Assembly (NCBI GenBank): GCA_947585525.1
Contig: CANPXA010000007.1
Coordinates: 1-22,358 of the forward strand
Length of the DNA: 22,358 bases
Reading direction: 5' to 3'
Origin: an uncultured Akkermansia sp.
Lineage (GTDB): Bacteria > Verrucomicrobiota > Verrucomicrobiia > Verrucomicrobiales > Akkermansiaceae
In this document: one piece after another, positions 6,730 to 13,273 of the stretch
Layout: each line of letters opens with the position of its first letter
Position numbering within the stretch: position 1 is the first letter of the stretch
Notes under the pieces: model-generated
Database searches by the model: none
What the model was told of the DNA's origin: nothing
Seen by the model: the letters and a program-made list of their open reading frames with translations, nothing else
Position numbers and translations under genes: made by a program

Positions 6730-7422
6730 TTACTCGACCCATCGACCGGCGCCGACCGGTAGGCGTCCGTCACCGACGGGTTGGTAGCGAGTGGAGCTGG
6801 TATTGCCACGCAGGGGAACACCGGTCGCACCTTTCCAGAACGAGCTCATACTCAGACCGGTGTAGCAACCATAACTGACGCATACGGCATTTGGGGCAAA
6901 GATGCCTCGGCGCAGGTGGGAGGCGAGTTCTCTCTCATGAATCCACTGTTTGGAAGCGCCGATGATGCAGTTGCTGTAGTCCAGCATGAAAGCGTGGGCA
7001 TTGGAATGACCAAAGTAGTAGAAAGCGGAGATGCGTCTGCCTCCGGAGGCTGCTCCGTTGATGGCGGCGTACGCCTGAGCCGCCGTGTCCACGAGGTGGA
7101 GCTTGGCGCCGTATTTGGCAGCGGTTTGACGGATGGCGGCGATGAAGTCCCTGCCCTCCTCCTTGCTGCGCGTGATGTAAGCCGGGCGGAAGACGATCCA
7201 CACAAAGGAAGCCTTGGGATCCGCCGCACGAGAGAGGGACATCTGCACCGTGGAGGCGCGCACGAAATTGGCCCACCAATTATCATGTTTTGCAGGACCG
7301 CGGAGGTATTCCCAGCTTTTGAGAGCCACTCCTCCGGTGAGAATCACCTCCACCCCGTGAGCGAGAGGCGAACCCACAGCTACCAGCAATGCCAGCATCA
7401 AAATTTGTACCATCCTTCGCAT
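6730..7422 (-). CDS. Exported caspase/CHAT-like protein of unknown role
   Basis: This protein has 230 residues from the ATG at 7422. It opens with a signal peptide (about residues 1-23, ending LAHG). The remainder has the look of a compact clan CD cysteine-peptidase fold: a hydrophobic strand running into His139 (FYYFGHSNAHAF), then about 45 residues, then a strand running into Cys186 (AVCVSYGCYTG), followed by WKGATGVPLRG. In caspases and CHAT domains His and Cys occupy the same kind of strand-end positions. I recall no named family, and activity is not shown. A longer frame opens with TTG at 7440, but that overlaps the -10 box of a very good promoter, so the ATG at 7422 is preferred (ATG at 7413 is the alternative). 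It is flanked by divergently or convergently placed genes and appears monocistronic. The C-terminus is Gly/Arg-rich and lacks a membrane anchor. Confidence 0.7.
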   Translation of the reverse strand: MRRMVQILMLALLVAVGSPLAHGVEVILTGGVALKSWEYLRGPAKHDNWWANFVRASTVQMSLSRAADPKASFVWIVFRPAYITRSKEEGRDFIAAIRQTAAKYGAKLHLVDTAAQAYAAINGAASGGRRISAFYYFGHSNAHAFMLDYSNCIIGASKQWIHERELASHLRRGIFAPNAVCVSYGCYTGLSMSSFWKGATGVPLRGNTSSTRYQPVGDGRLPVGAGRWVE

Positions 7423-7431
7423 CTGCGCCAA

Positions 7432-7460
7432 AGCATACAACCCTCACGCCACGTTGTCAA
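7432..7460 (-). promoter_or_regulatory. Sigma70 promoter of the caspase-like gene
   Basis: On the minus strand a perfect TTGACA (7460-7455) and TATGCT (7437-7432) are separated by 17 bp. The -10 ends 9 bp before the ATG at 7422, which predicts a leader of only a few bases. This site decides against the TTG start at 7440. Confidence 0.7.
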
Positions 7461-7466
7461 GCGCGG

Positions 7467-7551
7467 GAAATCGCGTAGTTCCCATGCGATTTCTAAGTCC
7501 GATTTACGATGTGGAAAATTCGGCGAGCCTTGCTCGCGAAGCTTTAGCTGA
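7467..7551. repeat. Hairpin plus partial repeat core
   Basis: GAAATCGCGT and ATGCGATTTC (7467-7493) form a 10-bp stem with one G-T pair and a 7-base loop, ending 6 bp upstream of the caspase-like gene's -35 box. The adjoining DNA carries GATTTACGATGTGGAAAATTC, shared with the repeat at 13159-13179, and a second hairpin GCGAGC-CTT-GCTCGC at about 7529-7543. No gene is seen in the 7441-7690 gap. Confidence 0.6.
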
Positions 7552-7642
7552 GAGGGTGGGTAAAATCACGAGCGGTTTCCGGTTAGAAAGCGGTCGAGGG
7601 TGCGGAGAGGGATTTGTCGGTTTTGCTTAAATCGTAAATAGC

Positions 7643-7662
7643 AAACGCAAGAACTTGCGTTT
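7643..7662. repeat. Palindrome overlapping the -35 region of the dsbD-like gene
   Basis: AAACGCAAG-AA-CTTGCGTTT is a 9-bp inverted repeat. On the minus strand it continues into TATTTACGATTT, the usual junction of the repeat family. The right arm contains the TTGCGT used as a putative -35 box. Confidence 0.65.
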
Positions 7663-7684
7663 ACGGGGGGGAATGTGTTAAGAT
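7655..7684 (+). promoter_or_regulatory. Putative promoter of the dsbD-like gene
   Basis: TTGCGT at 7655-7660 and TTAAGAT at 7678-7684 are 17 bp apart. The -10 region ends 6 bp before the ATG at 7691. The sulfatase promoter has the same TTGCGT in a palindrome arm and a closely similar TGTGTTATCAT at the -10. Confidence 0.5.
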
Positions 7685-7690
7685 GGGAGC

Positions 7691-9805
7691 ATGAGAAGAG
7701 GCTTTCTGACGATACTTTTCGCGGTGGCGGGGATTGGACTTACCGGGGCGCAGGAGGATGTGCATCTGCGCTTGGAGGCGCGGGCGAGTGTGGTGGCGTA
7801 TGCGCCGGGGGAGAGTTTTTATGTGGCGGCGCGCGGGGAGATCCCTGCCCCGTGGCACGCGTACTACCGCAACCCCGGCAGCGTGGGGCTCGGCATGACC
7901 GCTCAACTCTCAGCCCCGGAGGGATTTGAGGTGCAGGGTCCGTACTGGTCAATTCCGCAAAAGCTGGAGAGTTCGGGCTCTGTGTCGTATGGGTATGAGG
8001 AGCCCCTCGTGGTGTGGAGGGTGAGGCCCCCGGCGAGCGCAGGGAACGAGCCCGCCAGATTTGTCGTCACCGGCTCGGCGCAGCTCTGTTCATCCGAGGC
8101 CTGTCTGCCTCCCCGGGAAAGCACGGCTGAGCTTATGGTGCCTCGCGGCGATCCCGAACCGAATCCCGTCTGGCAAGGGGAAGAGGGCAAGGTGGAGACA
8201 CTCGGGGACACGAGTCTGCCGCTCCTCTCCGCCACGCGTGAGGGGGCCAAGGCGAGCCTCCTCTTCCGCAAACCGGGGAAAGCCGATGGCGCCACTTTTA
8301 TTTCGGACGACGGAACGGTGCTGCCGGATAGGGAGCAGACACTCTCCGGCGCGGATGGCATGTACGAACTCGAACTTCCGTTGAATGATGGCTCCAATCC
8401 GCTTTATCCTACTTCTCAGAAAGAGCCGAGTCGTCTCGTCGGTATCCTGAGCTTTGGAGATGGGACGCACACACGTGTGGACGTGCCGTTGACTCGGGCA
8501 GGAGCGGGAGGTTTTGCGGTGCCCGCCGGTTTTTGGGGCATCGTCGGGGGCTTGCTCGTGGGCGGTCTGCTGCTCAACCTGATGCCATGCGTCTTTCCCG
8601 TGCTGGGACTTAAAGTGATGGGGTTTGTCGAGCTGAGCGGCGGGAGTCGCGGGAAGGTGGCGGCTCATTCGCTCAGCTTCACCGTCGGCGTGTTCATTTC
8701 CTTCTGGGCTCTCGGCATCCTGCTCATCGCACTCTCCCACTGGGATGAGTTGCTCAGCTCCGATTGCTCATCCCGGCTCAATTTGCTCCTCAGCGACAGC
8801 GGAGGCACCGGGCGCACCTGGGCCGTGTGGATGCAGAACGAGTGGGTGGTGTACGCGCTGACGCTGCTGCTGGCGGTGCTAGGGTTGTGGATGGTGGGTG
8901 TCTTTGAACTGGGAGAGCGCGCCTCAGGGGTGGGAGCTCAACTGCAATCCCGTGGCGGCTTGCTCGGTTCCTTCTTTCAGGGGCTTCTCGTCACCGTGGT
9001 CGCCACCCCCTGCAGCGCCCCTTTCATCGGCGCCGCCCTGCCGGCTGCCCTCGCCCTCCCGGGGTGTTGGATGCTGGGAGCCCTGTCTGCCATGGCGCTC
9101 GGCCTCTCCCTGCCCTACATCGTCCTCAGTCTCTTCCCCTCCTTGGTGAACCTGCTGCCGCGTCCCGGCGAATGGATGATTTCCCTGCGTCAGGCTCTCT
9201 CGTTCTTTCTCTTTGCCGCCGCCGCCTGGCTCGCCGGGGTCTATCTCTCGCTCAACCCGGGCGGTACGAGCCTCCTGACCGGACTCGTCCTCATCGCCGC
9301 CGGTTGCTGGGCGTACGGTCGCTGGTGCGCGCTCTGGCGCGGTTGGCTCTGTCGCATCTGCGGCGGCGTGGTGGCGCTCCTTCTGGTAGGCGGCGGCGTG
9401 TGGCTCTCCCTCCCGGGGTCCCTCTTGCCCGCAGGACTCTCGTCGTCTTCTGCCACGGATGCTCGCTGGCAAACCTGGTCCCCGCAGCTTGTGGAGCAGG
9501 CTCTGGACGATGACCGTCCGGTCTTCGTCGATTTCACCGCCAAGTGGTGTGCGACCTGCCAGGTGAACAAAGCTCTCGCCTACACGCCGGAAGTCTATGC
9601 CCTGTTCGACAAACACCACGTGCTTCTCCTGCGGGCGGACAACACGCGTCCCAATCCGGAGATTGATGCGGAACTCCGCAAACTCCACCGAGGCGCCGTG
9701 CCCACCAACGTCCTCTACCTCCCCAATGACCCGGAACCCGCTATCACCCGCGAAATTCTCACCGCCGATTACTTGCTGAACTTCTTGCGAGAAAAACTGG
9801 AATAG
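7691..9805 (+). CDS. dsbD: DsbD/ScsB-type protein-disulfide reductase
   Basis: This 704-aa inner-membrane protein passes electrons from cytoplasmic thioredoxin to proteins outside the membrane. A signal sequence (residues 1-20) leads to an exported N-terminal domain with the Cys133/Cys138 pair in LCSSEACLPP, as in the ScsB/DsbD group. The membrane domain (about 280-575) carries the two core cysteines, Cys300 in NLMPCVFPVLGLK and Cys441 in VATPCSAPF. A C-terminal thioredoxin-like domain (about 590-704) has the active site WCATC (Cys620, Cys623) and the cis-proline region GAVPTNVLY. All three modules and all redox pairs are intact. The gene stands alone. Its partner thioredoxin-like proteins are outside the window. 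The NLMPCVFP wording is closer to ScsB-like than to enteric DsbD, so the symbol is a family label. Confidence 0.9.
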   Translation: MRRGFLTILFAVAGIGLTGAQEDVHLRLEARASVVAYAPGESFYVAARGEIPAPWHAYYRNPGSVGLGMTAQLSAPEGFEVQGPYWSIPQKLESSGSVSYGYEEPLVVWRVRPPASAGNEPARFVVTGSAQLCSSEACLPPRESTAELMVPRGDPEPNPVWQGEEGKVETLGDTSLPLLSATREGAKASLLFRKPGKADGATFISDDGTVLPDREQTLSGADGMYELELPLNDGSNPLYPTSQKEPSRLVGILSFGDGTHTRVDVPLTRAGAGGFAVPAGFWGIVGGLLVGGLLLNLMPCVFPVLGLKVMGFVELSGGSRGKVAAHSLSFTVGVFISFWALGILLIALSHWDELLSSDCSSRLNLLLSDSGGTGRTWAVWMQNEWVVYALTLLLAVLGLWMVGVFELGERASGVGAQLQSRGGLLGSFFQGLLVTVVATPCSAPFIGAALPAALALPGCWMLGALSAMALGLSLPYIVLSLFPSLVNLLPRPGEWMISLRQALSFFLFAAAAWLAGVYLSLNPGGTSLLTGLVLIAAGCWAYGRWCALWRGWLCRICGGVVALLLVGGGVWLSLPGSLLPAGLSSSSATDARWQTWSPQLVEQALDDDRPVFVDFTAKWCATCQVNKALAYTPEVYALFDKHHVLLLRADNTRPNPEIDAELRKLHRGAVPTNVLYLPNDPEPAITREILTADYLLNFLREKLE

Positions 9806-9810
9806 CAAGT

Positions 9811-9893
9811 CATTTACGATTTACGATTTCAGGGAATTCGCGCGCAAAGCGCGTTTTTTGCGAAACGAATGCGCAGCGGAATTTTGGAACGAG
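9811..9893. repeat. Modular intergenic repeat after the dsbD-like gene
   Basis: Heptamers ATTTACG (9812-9829) are followed by the core CAGGGAATTCGCGCG, the GC hairpin, and GCGAAACGAATGCGCAGCGG to GAATTTTGGAAC. The order and sequence match the repeat at 6601-6690 closely. No clear palindrome precedes the array. The remainder of the 9806-9981 gap shows nothing I can support. Confidence 0.7.
9841..9859 (+). terminator. Intrinsic terminator inside the repeat core
   Basis: CGCGC-AAA-GCGCG is followed by six T residues, 35 bp after the stop of the dsbD-like gene and on its strand. The stem is short but all G/C. The same hairpin with a different loop recurs in other repeat copies. Confidence 0.6.
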
Positions 9894-9981
9894 TGTAATG
9901 GGTAGCTAGAAAGCGGCAAGGCGGTAGGACGCTTTTTCTACAGATTTTCCTATCATCCCCCGCTTCCTGTCATCTTTCCGT

Positions 9982-11733
9982 TTATTTCAATTTCTCGTCA
10001 TCGACCTTGTATTTGGAGCGGAGGTCGGCGTAAACTTGCTTGAGCTGCTTGAGGACGTCGGCGTAGGCGGGGTCGGCGATGACGTTGCGCATCTGGTGGG
10101 GGTCTTTTTCGTTGTCAAAGAGCATCCACTCATTTTCGAGTCGGCGTGCGGATGGGTCTTCGCCCGGGAGGAGGGAGTAGATTCGGGCGAGGGTGTAGCG
10201 ATCCGTGCGGATGCCGTCGTGGATGGGAGCGTTGTGTTCGCCCGGGTTTTCGTAGAAGGCGTAGTAGAGGGCGCGTCCGTCGAAGCACGGAGCCTCCCCC
10301 GTGGCAAAGAGAGGCACGAGCGACACGCCGTCGAAGGTGGCCATATTCTCGGGGGAATTGACTCCCGCAACCTCGGCGATGGTGGGAGCGTAGTCGATAT
10401 TCTGCACGGCGGCTCGACTGTGCACACCGGCGGGGATTTTCCCCTTCCAGCGCATGACGAGCGGCATCCGCATGGTTTCCTCAAAGATCCAACGTTTGTC
10501 GTAGAGTCCGTGTTCCCCCAGGAAGAAGCCCTGATCTCCGACGTAGATGACGAGCGTGTTTTCGGAGAGGCCGTGGGAGTCGAGGTAGTCCAGAATGGCG
10601 GAGATGGAGTCGTCCACAGCCAGCAAGGTGCCCAGGTAGTCCTCCATGTACCAGCGCCAGCGGCGCTCGGTCATCGCCGCCATGTCCGGTATCTTTCCGG
10701 CACGCATATCATCCACAAACTCGCGCGTGCGGCGAGCGTAGAACTCGCGGTAGAGGGGCAGCACGCCTTCCTCAACGTGCGCCAGACCATCGTCATAGTT
10801 GGTCTCAGGGGCGAACTTGGGCACATGCTTCGCGAGGTCGAAGTCTGCCGGCACCTCACCGGCGAACCTGCCTTCCTTGAGCATACGCGCCAGCACCTTT
10901 TTGGGAACGATTTCCTTCATCACATCGAAGGGGATGAGGTCCGCCTGGAGATGGGAGTCATTCCAGTTGCACAGGTCGCGACTCACGCTCTGGCGGGTGG
11001 CGGCGAGGAAAGCCGGACGCCCCATCCAGTCGTCCTGGAGGTTTTCCGGAGGGGTGAGTTTGGCGACATAGTCGCGGATCTTCTTGAGATGACGCGGAGC
11101 GGGCAGCCAGTTGCGGTGCGGAGCCTTGTGTCCCAGCACGAGAGCAAACGGACGCGACTTGTCCCGGTTCTCCAACCAATCAATCGCCTTGCTCGTGAGC
11201 AAATCCGTCACGTAGCCCCGAGCATGAAAACTCAGGTAGCCTTTTTTCTCTCCGGGCTTTTCGACCAGGAACTCGGGATCCCAGTAGTCCCCCTGGTTCG
11301 GGAATACCTGCCAGGTGTCAAACCCCTGAGGACGCGAAAAGAGATGCCACTTGCCGATGAGTCCGGTCTGGTACCCTGCCGCTCGGAGCATCTTCGGATA
11401 GCTCGGCTGATCGCCGTTGAACGCCACCATCCCCTTGTCATCCCTCAGATTGTACATGAAGCCGTTGTTGTGCGAGTGGCGTCCGGTAATCATGCTCGCG
11501 CGTGACGGACCGCACAGGGAATTCGCGCAGTAGGCTCGGTCAAAGACCATTCCCTCATTCGCCAACCTCCTGAACCCCGGCAAGGGCACCGGCGAATCCT
11601 TCTCCCCGCTCCCCAACGCCTGCACCGCGTGGTCGTCCGTGATGATGAATAAAATGTTCGGTCTCTCGTCCGCACCCTGCGCAAACATCCCCCACACCAT
11701 AGCCATCGCGACAAATCCTGTCAACCGTTTCAT
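9982..11733 (-). CDS. Exported formylglycine-type sulfatase
   Basis: This protein has 583 residues from the ATG at 11733. A signal peptide (about 1-20, ending FAQG) precedes NILFIITDDH, whose Asp33/Asp34 bind calcium. The maturation motif Cys74-Gly-Pro-Ser-Arg lies in SLCGPSRASMITGR, so Cys74 should become formylglycine if an anaerobic or FGE-type maturase is present elsewhere. A GHKAPH motif and the late GDQGFFLGEHGLYDKRW motif complete the metal and sulfate site. The overall form is that of family S1 sulfatases acting on sulfated glycans such as mucin or glycosaminoglycans; N-acetylglucosamine-6-sulfatase-like activity is possible but not shown. A longer frame from 11751 would overlap the -10 box, so the ATG at 11733 is preferred. 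The gene is monocistronic and lies between repeats. Confidence 0.92.
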   Translation of the reverse strand: MKRLTGFVAMAMVWGMFAQGADERPNILFIITDDHAVQALGSGEKDSPVPLPGFRRLANEGMVFDRAYCANSLCGPSRASMITGRHSHNNGFMYNLRDDKGMVAFNGDQPSYPKMLRAAGYQTGLIGKWHLFSRPQGFDTWQVFPNQGDYWDPEFLVEKPGEKKGYLSFHARGYVTDLLTSKAIDWLENRDKSRPFALVLGHKAPHRNWLPAPRHLKKIRDYVAKLTPPENLQDDWMGRPAFLAATRQSVSRDLCNWNDSHLQADLIPFDVMKEIVPKKVLARMLKEGRFAGEVPADFDLAKHVPKFAPETNYDDGLAHVEEGVLPLYREFYARRTREFVDDMRAGKIPDMAAMTERRWRWYMEDYLGTLLAVDDSISAILDYLDSHGLSENTLVIYVGDQGFFLGEHGLYDKRWIFEETMRMPLVMRWKGKIPAGVHSRAAVQNIDYAPTIAEVAGVNSPENMATFDGVSLVPLFATGEAPCFDGRALYYAFYENPGEHNAPIHDGIRTDRYTLARIYSLLPGEDPSARRLENEWMLFDNEKDPHQMRNVIADPAYADVLKQLKQVYADLRSKYKVDDEKLK

Positions 11734-11739
11734 GCGCGC

Positions 11740-11768
11740 ATGATAACACAAACACCGGGCAAACGCAA
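11740..11768 (-). promoter_or_regulatory. Putative promoter of the sulfatase gene
   Basis: On the minus strand TTGCGT (11768-11763) and TATCAT (11745-11740) are separated by 17 bp. The -10 ends 6 bp before the ATG at 11733, predicting a leaderless transcript. The -35 box lies in one arm of a 12-bp palindrome. Confidence 0.6.
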
Positions 11769-11816
11769 GTATGCTTGCGTTTGCCTATTTACGATTTTCG
11801 ATTTACGATTTGGAAT
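11758..11816. repeat. Palindrome and heptamer array upstream of the sulfatase gene
   Basis: GGCAAACGCAAG-TATG-CTTGCGTTTGCC (11758-11785) is a perfect 12-bp inverted repeat. It is followed by TA and three heptamers, ATTTACG, ATTTTCG and ATTTACG (11787-11807), then ATTTGGAAT, a truncated core. The organisation is the same as at 13132. Confidence 0.75.
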
Positions 11817-11845
11817 AATGCGCACCGTGGGGCGTAGGGAGGCGG

Positions 11846-11862
11846 AAGCGACTACGTCGCTT
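11846..11862. repeat. Small inverted repeat upstream of tdh
   Basis: AAGCGAC-TAC-GTCGCTT forms a 7-bp stem with a three-base loop, 28 bp upstream of the tdh -35 box. It might end transcription or bind a regulator; nothing further can be said. Confidence 0.45.
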
Positions 11863-11890
11863 GCTTCCTGTCTATGAAACCATTTTGGAC

Positions 11891-11918
11891 TTGCATTTTT
11901 TGGCAAGGGGAGTATGAT
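11891..11918 (+). promoter_or_regulatory. Putative tdh promoter
   Basis: TTGCAT (11891-11896) and TATGAT (11913-11918) are 16 bp apart. The -10 ends 7 bp before the ATG at 11926. This favours 11926 over the earlier in-frame ATG codons at 11914 and 11917, which overlap the -10 box. Confidence 0.6.
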
Positions 11919-11925
11919 GCCGCGC

Positions 11926-12954
11926 ATGAAAGCGCTCGTAAAGACAGAGGCGGCTCCGGGGTTGGAATTGAAGGAGGTCCCGATGCCTGAGGTGGGACCG
12001 AACGATGTGTTGATCAAGATTTACAAGACAGCTATCTGCGGGACAGACCTGCATATTTGGAATTGGGATGCTTGGGCTCAACAGACCATTCCCGTGGGGA
12101 TGCACGTGGGACACGAATTCTGCGGCATCATCGAGAGCGTTGGCTCTGCCGTTACGGAGTTCTCCCCCGGTGAGGTCGTCTCCGGGGAGGGACACATCGT
12201 CTGCGGTCACTGCCACAACTGCCGCAAAGGCAACTTCCATCTCTGTCCCAACACCAAGGGAGTCGGCGTCAACCGTCCCGGTTGTTTTGCCGAATACCTC
12301 TCCATCCCTCAATCGAACGTCATCCGTATCAAAGATCTCCCCATGGAGATAGCTTCCATTCTCGACCCCTTGGGCAATGCCACTCACACAGCGCTTTCCT
12401 GGGATCTCGTGGGAGAGGATGTCCTCATCACGGGCGCCGGACTCATCGGCTCCATGGCGGCAGCCGTCTGTAAGAAAGCCGGCGCCAAGAGCGTGACCAT
12501 CACGGACCTGAGCGACTACCGCCTCAATCTCGCAAAAATCCTGGGAGCAGACCGCACGGTGAACGTGGCCAAGGGAGACTCCATTGATGCAGCCAAAAAA
12601 GACCTTGGCATCGAAGAAGGTTATGGGGTCTGTCTCGAAATGAGCGGCGCCCCCGCCTGCCTCAAAGATATCATCTCCCACTCCTCGTACGGAGCCAATA
12701 TCTCCCTGCTCGGCATCCAGCCCGGCGGCTCCGGCATCGATTGGAACACCTTTGTTTGGAAGGGGCTCAAGATGAAGGGCATCTATGGACGAGAGATGTT
12801 CGGCACCTGGCAGAAAATGAGCGCCATGCTCCATTCCGGTCTGGATGTCTCCCCCATCATCACCCACCGCCTTGCCTACACGGACTTCAAAGATGGCTTT
12901 GAGGTGATGCGAACCGGCAACTCCGGTAAGGTCGTCCTCACCTGGGCGGAGTAA
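11926..12954 (+). CDS. tdh: L-threonine 3-dehydrogenase
   Basis: This 342-aa zinc- and NAD-dependent dehydrogenase oxidises L-threonine to 2-amino-3-oxobutyrate, which then yields glycine and acetyl-CoA. The catalytic-zinc ligands Cys38 (AICGTDLHIWNWD) and His63-Glu64 (VGHEFCG), and the structural-zinc cysteines 93, 96, 99 and 107, are all present, as is the Rossmann glycine motif ITGAGLIGSMAA. The length equals that of the well-known bacterial enzyme when the ATG at 11926 is used, and the stretch NWDAWAQQTIP closely resembles the threonine-specific group. No kbl gene (the usual partner) is next to it. It appears monocistronic. A related zinc sugar-alcohol dehydrogenase is the main alternative, but less likely. 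Confidence 0.9.
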   Translation: MKALVKTEAAPGLELKEVPMPEVGPNDVLIKIYKTAICGTDLHIWNWDAWAQQTIPVGMHVGHEFCGIIESVGSAVTEFSPGEVVSGEGHIVCGHCHNCRKGNFHLCPNTKGVGVNRPGCFAEYLSIPQSNVIRIKDLPMEIASILDPLGNATHTALSWDLVGEDVLITGAGLIGSMAAAVCKKAGAKSVTITDLSDYRLNLAKILGADRTVNVAKGDSIDAAKKDLGIEEGYGVCLEMSGAPACLKDIISHSSYGANISLLGIQPGGSGIDWNTFVWKGLKMKGIYGREMFGTWQKMSAMLHSGLDVSPIITHRLAYTDFKDGFEVMRTGNSGKVVLTWAE

Positions 12955-12955
12955 A

Positions 12956-12977
12956 TCCGTGCTTCAGCGATCACGGA
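12956..12977 (+). terminator. Possible hairpin after tdh
   Basis: TCCGTG and CACGGA form a 6-bp stem with a 10-base loop immediately after the stop codon. It lacks a T tract, so termination is uncertain. The opposing tRNA gene ends only 11 bp further on. Confidence 0.35.
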
Positions 12978-12987
12978 AAGCCAACGA

Positions 12988-13069
12988 TACGCACGAGAGG
13001 ACTCGAACCTCCATGGGATTACCCACCGGACCCTAAAACCGGCGCGTCTACCAATTTCGCCACGTGCGC
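12988..13069 (-). tRNA. tRNA-Leu (anticodon UAG)
   Basis: On the minus strand an 82-nt tRNA can be folded. The acceptor arm GCGCACG pairs with CGTGCGT (one G-U), and the D region GGCGAAATTGGTAGACGC is typical of leucine tRNAs. The anticodon loop TTTAGGG gives UAG with G at position 37, and there is a class II variable arm (GGG-TAAT-CCC) and a T arm with GGTTCGAGTCC. The last anticodon-stem pair is T-T. The discriminator base is A, as expected for leucine, and CCA is not encoded. Confidence 0.95.
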
Positions 13070-13083
13070 AAGAGAACACGGAA

Positions 13084-13112
13084 ATTGAATCACAATTCGC
13101 TCGCTTTGACAA
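13084..13112 (-). promoter_or_regulatory. Putative tRNA-Leu promoter
   Basis: On the minus strand TTGTCA (13112-13107) and TTCAAT (13089-13084) are 17 bp apart. The -10 ends 14 bp before the mature 5' end, which would give a short precursor leader for RNase P. Confidence 0.5.
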
Positions 13113-13131
13113 GAAAATTGAAACAACCCAG

Positions 13132-13268
13132 GGCGGCGATTAATCGCCGCCTATTTACGATTTACGATGTGGAAAATTCCGCTGCGCATTCGCCCGCAAA
13201 AACGCGCGTAGCGCGCGAACTTCCCAATTCGTAATTCGTAATTCGTAAATAGGCGCCCCTAGGCGCCT
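13132..13268. repeat. Complete copy of the modular intergenic repeat
   Basis: The left palindrome GGCGGCGATTAATCGCCGCC (13132-13151) is identical to the one at the sialidase stop. It is followed by TA, two TTTACGA heptamers and TGTGGAAAATTCCGCTGCGC. The GC-hairpin core runs to about 13225, then come about three heptamers in the opposite orientation (AATTCGT), TA, and the right palindrome AGGCGCC-CCTA-GGCGCCT (13251-13268). The element is therefore bounded by two palindromes and two inverted heptamer arrays. No reading frame in it is supported. Confidence 0.8.
13198..13215 (-). terminator. Intrinsic terminator inside the repeat core
   Basis: On the minus strand CGCGC-TAC-GCGCG is followed by five T residues. 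It lies 59 bp beyond the stop of the 465-aa gene and on the same strand. The palindrome at 13251-13268 lies between them and may assist. Confidence 0.5.
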
Positions 13269-13273
13269 TTGCT

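Noticed and set aside
10036..11505. A 489-codon open frame antisense to the sulfatase gene
   Set aside because: The minus strand carries every sulfatase motif. The antisense frame has no recognisable domain and is a by-product of high GC content.
11872..12867. A 331-codon frame antisense to tdh
   Set aside because: The plus strand encodes a complete zinc dehydrogenase with all ligands, and the antisense frame has no family features.
12876..13112. A 78-codon minus-strand frame over the tRNA region
   Set aside because: It runs through the tRNA-Leu gene and the tdh 3' end, and its residues reflect tRNA sequence.
12988..13268. An integration site or genomic island beside tRNA-Leu
   Set aside because: There is no integrase, no repeat of the tRNA 3' end and no change in gene type. 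The nearby DNA is explained by the modular repeat.
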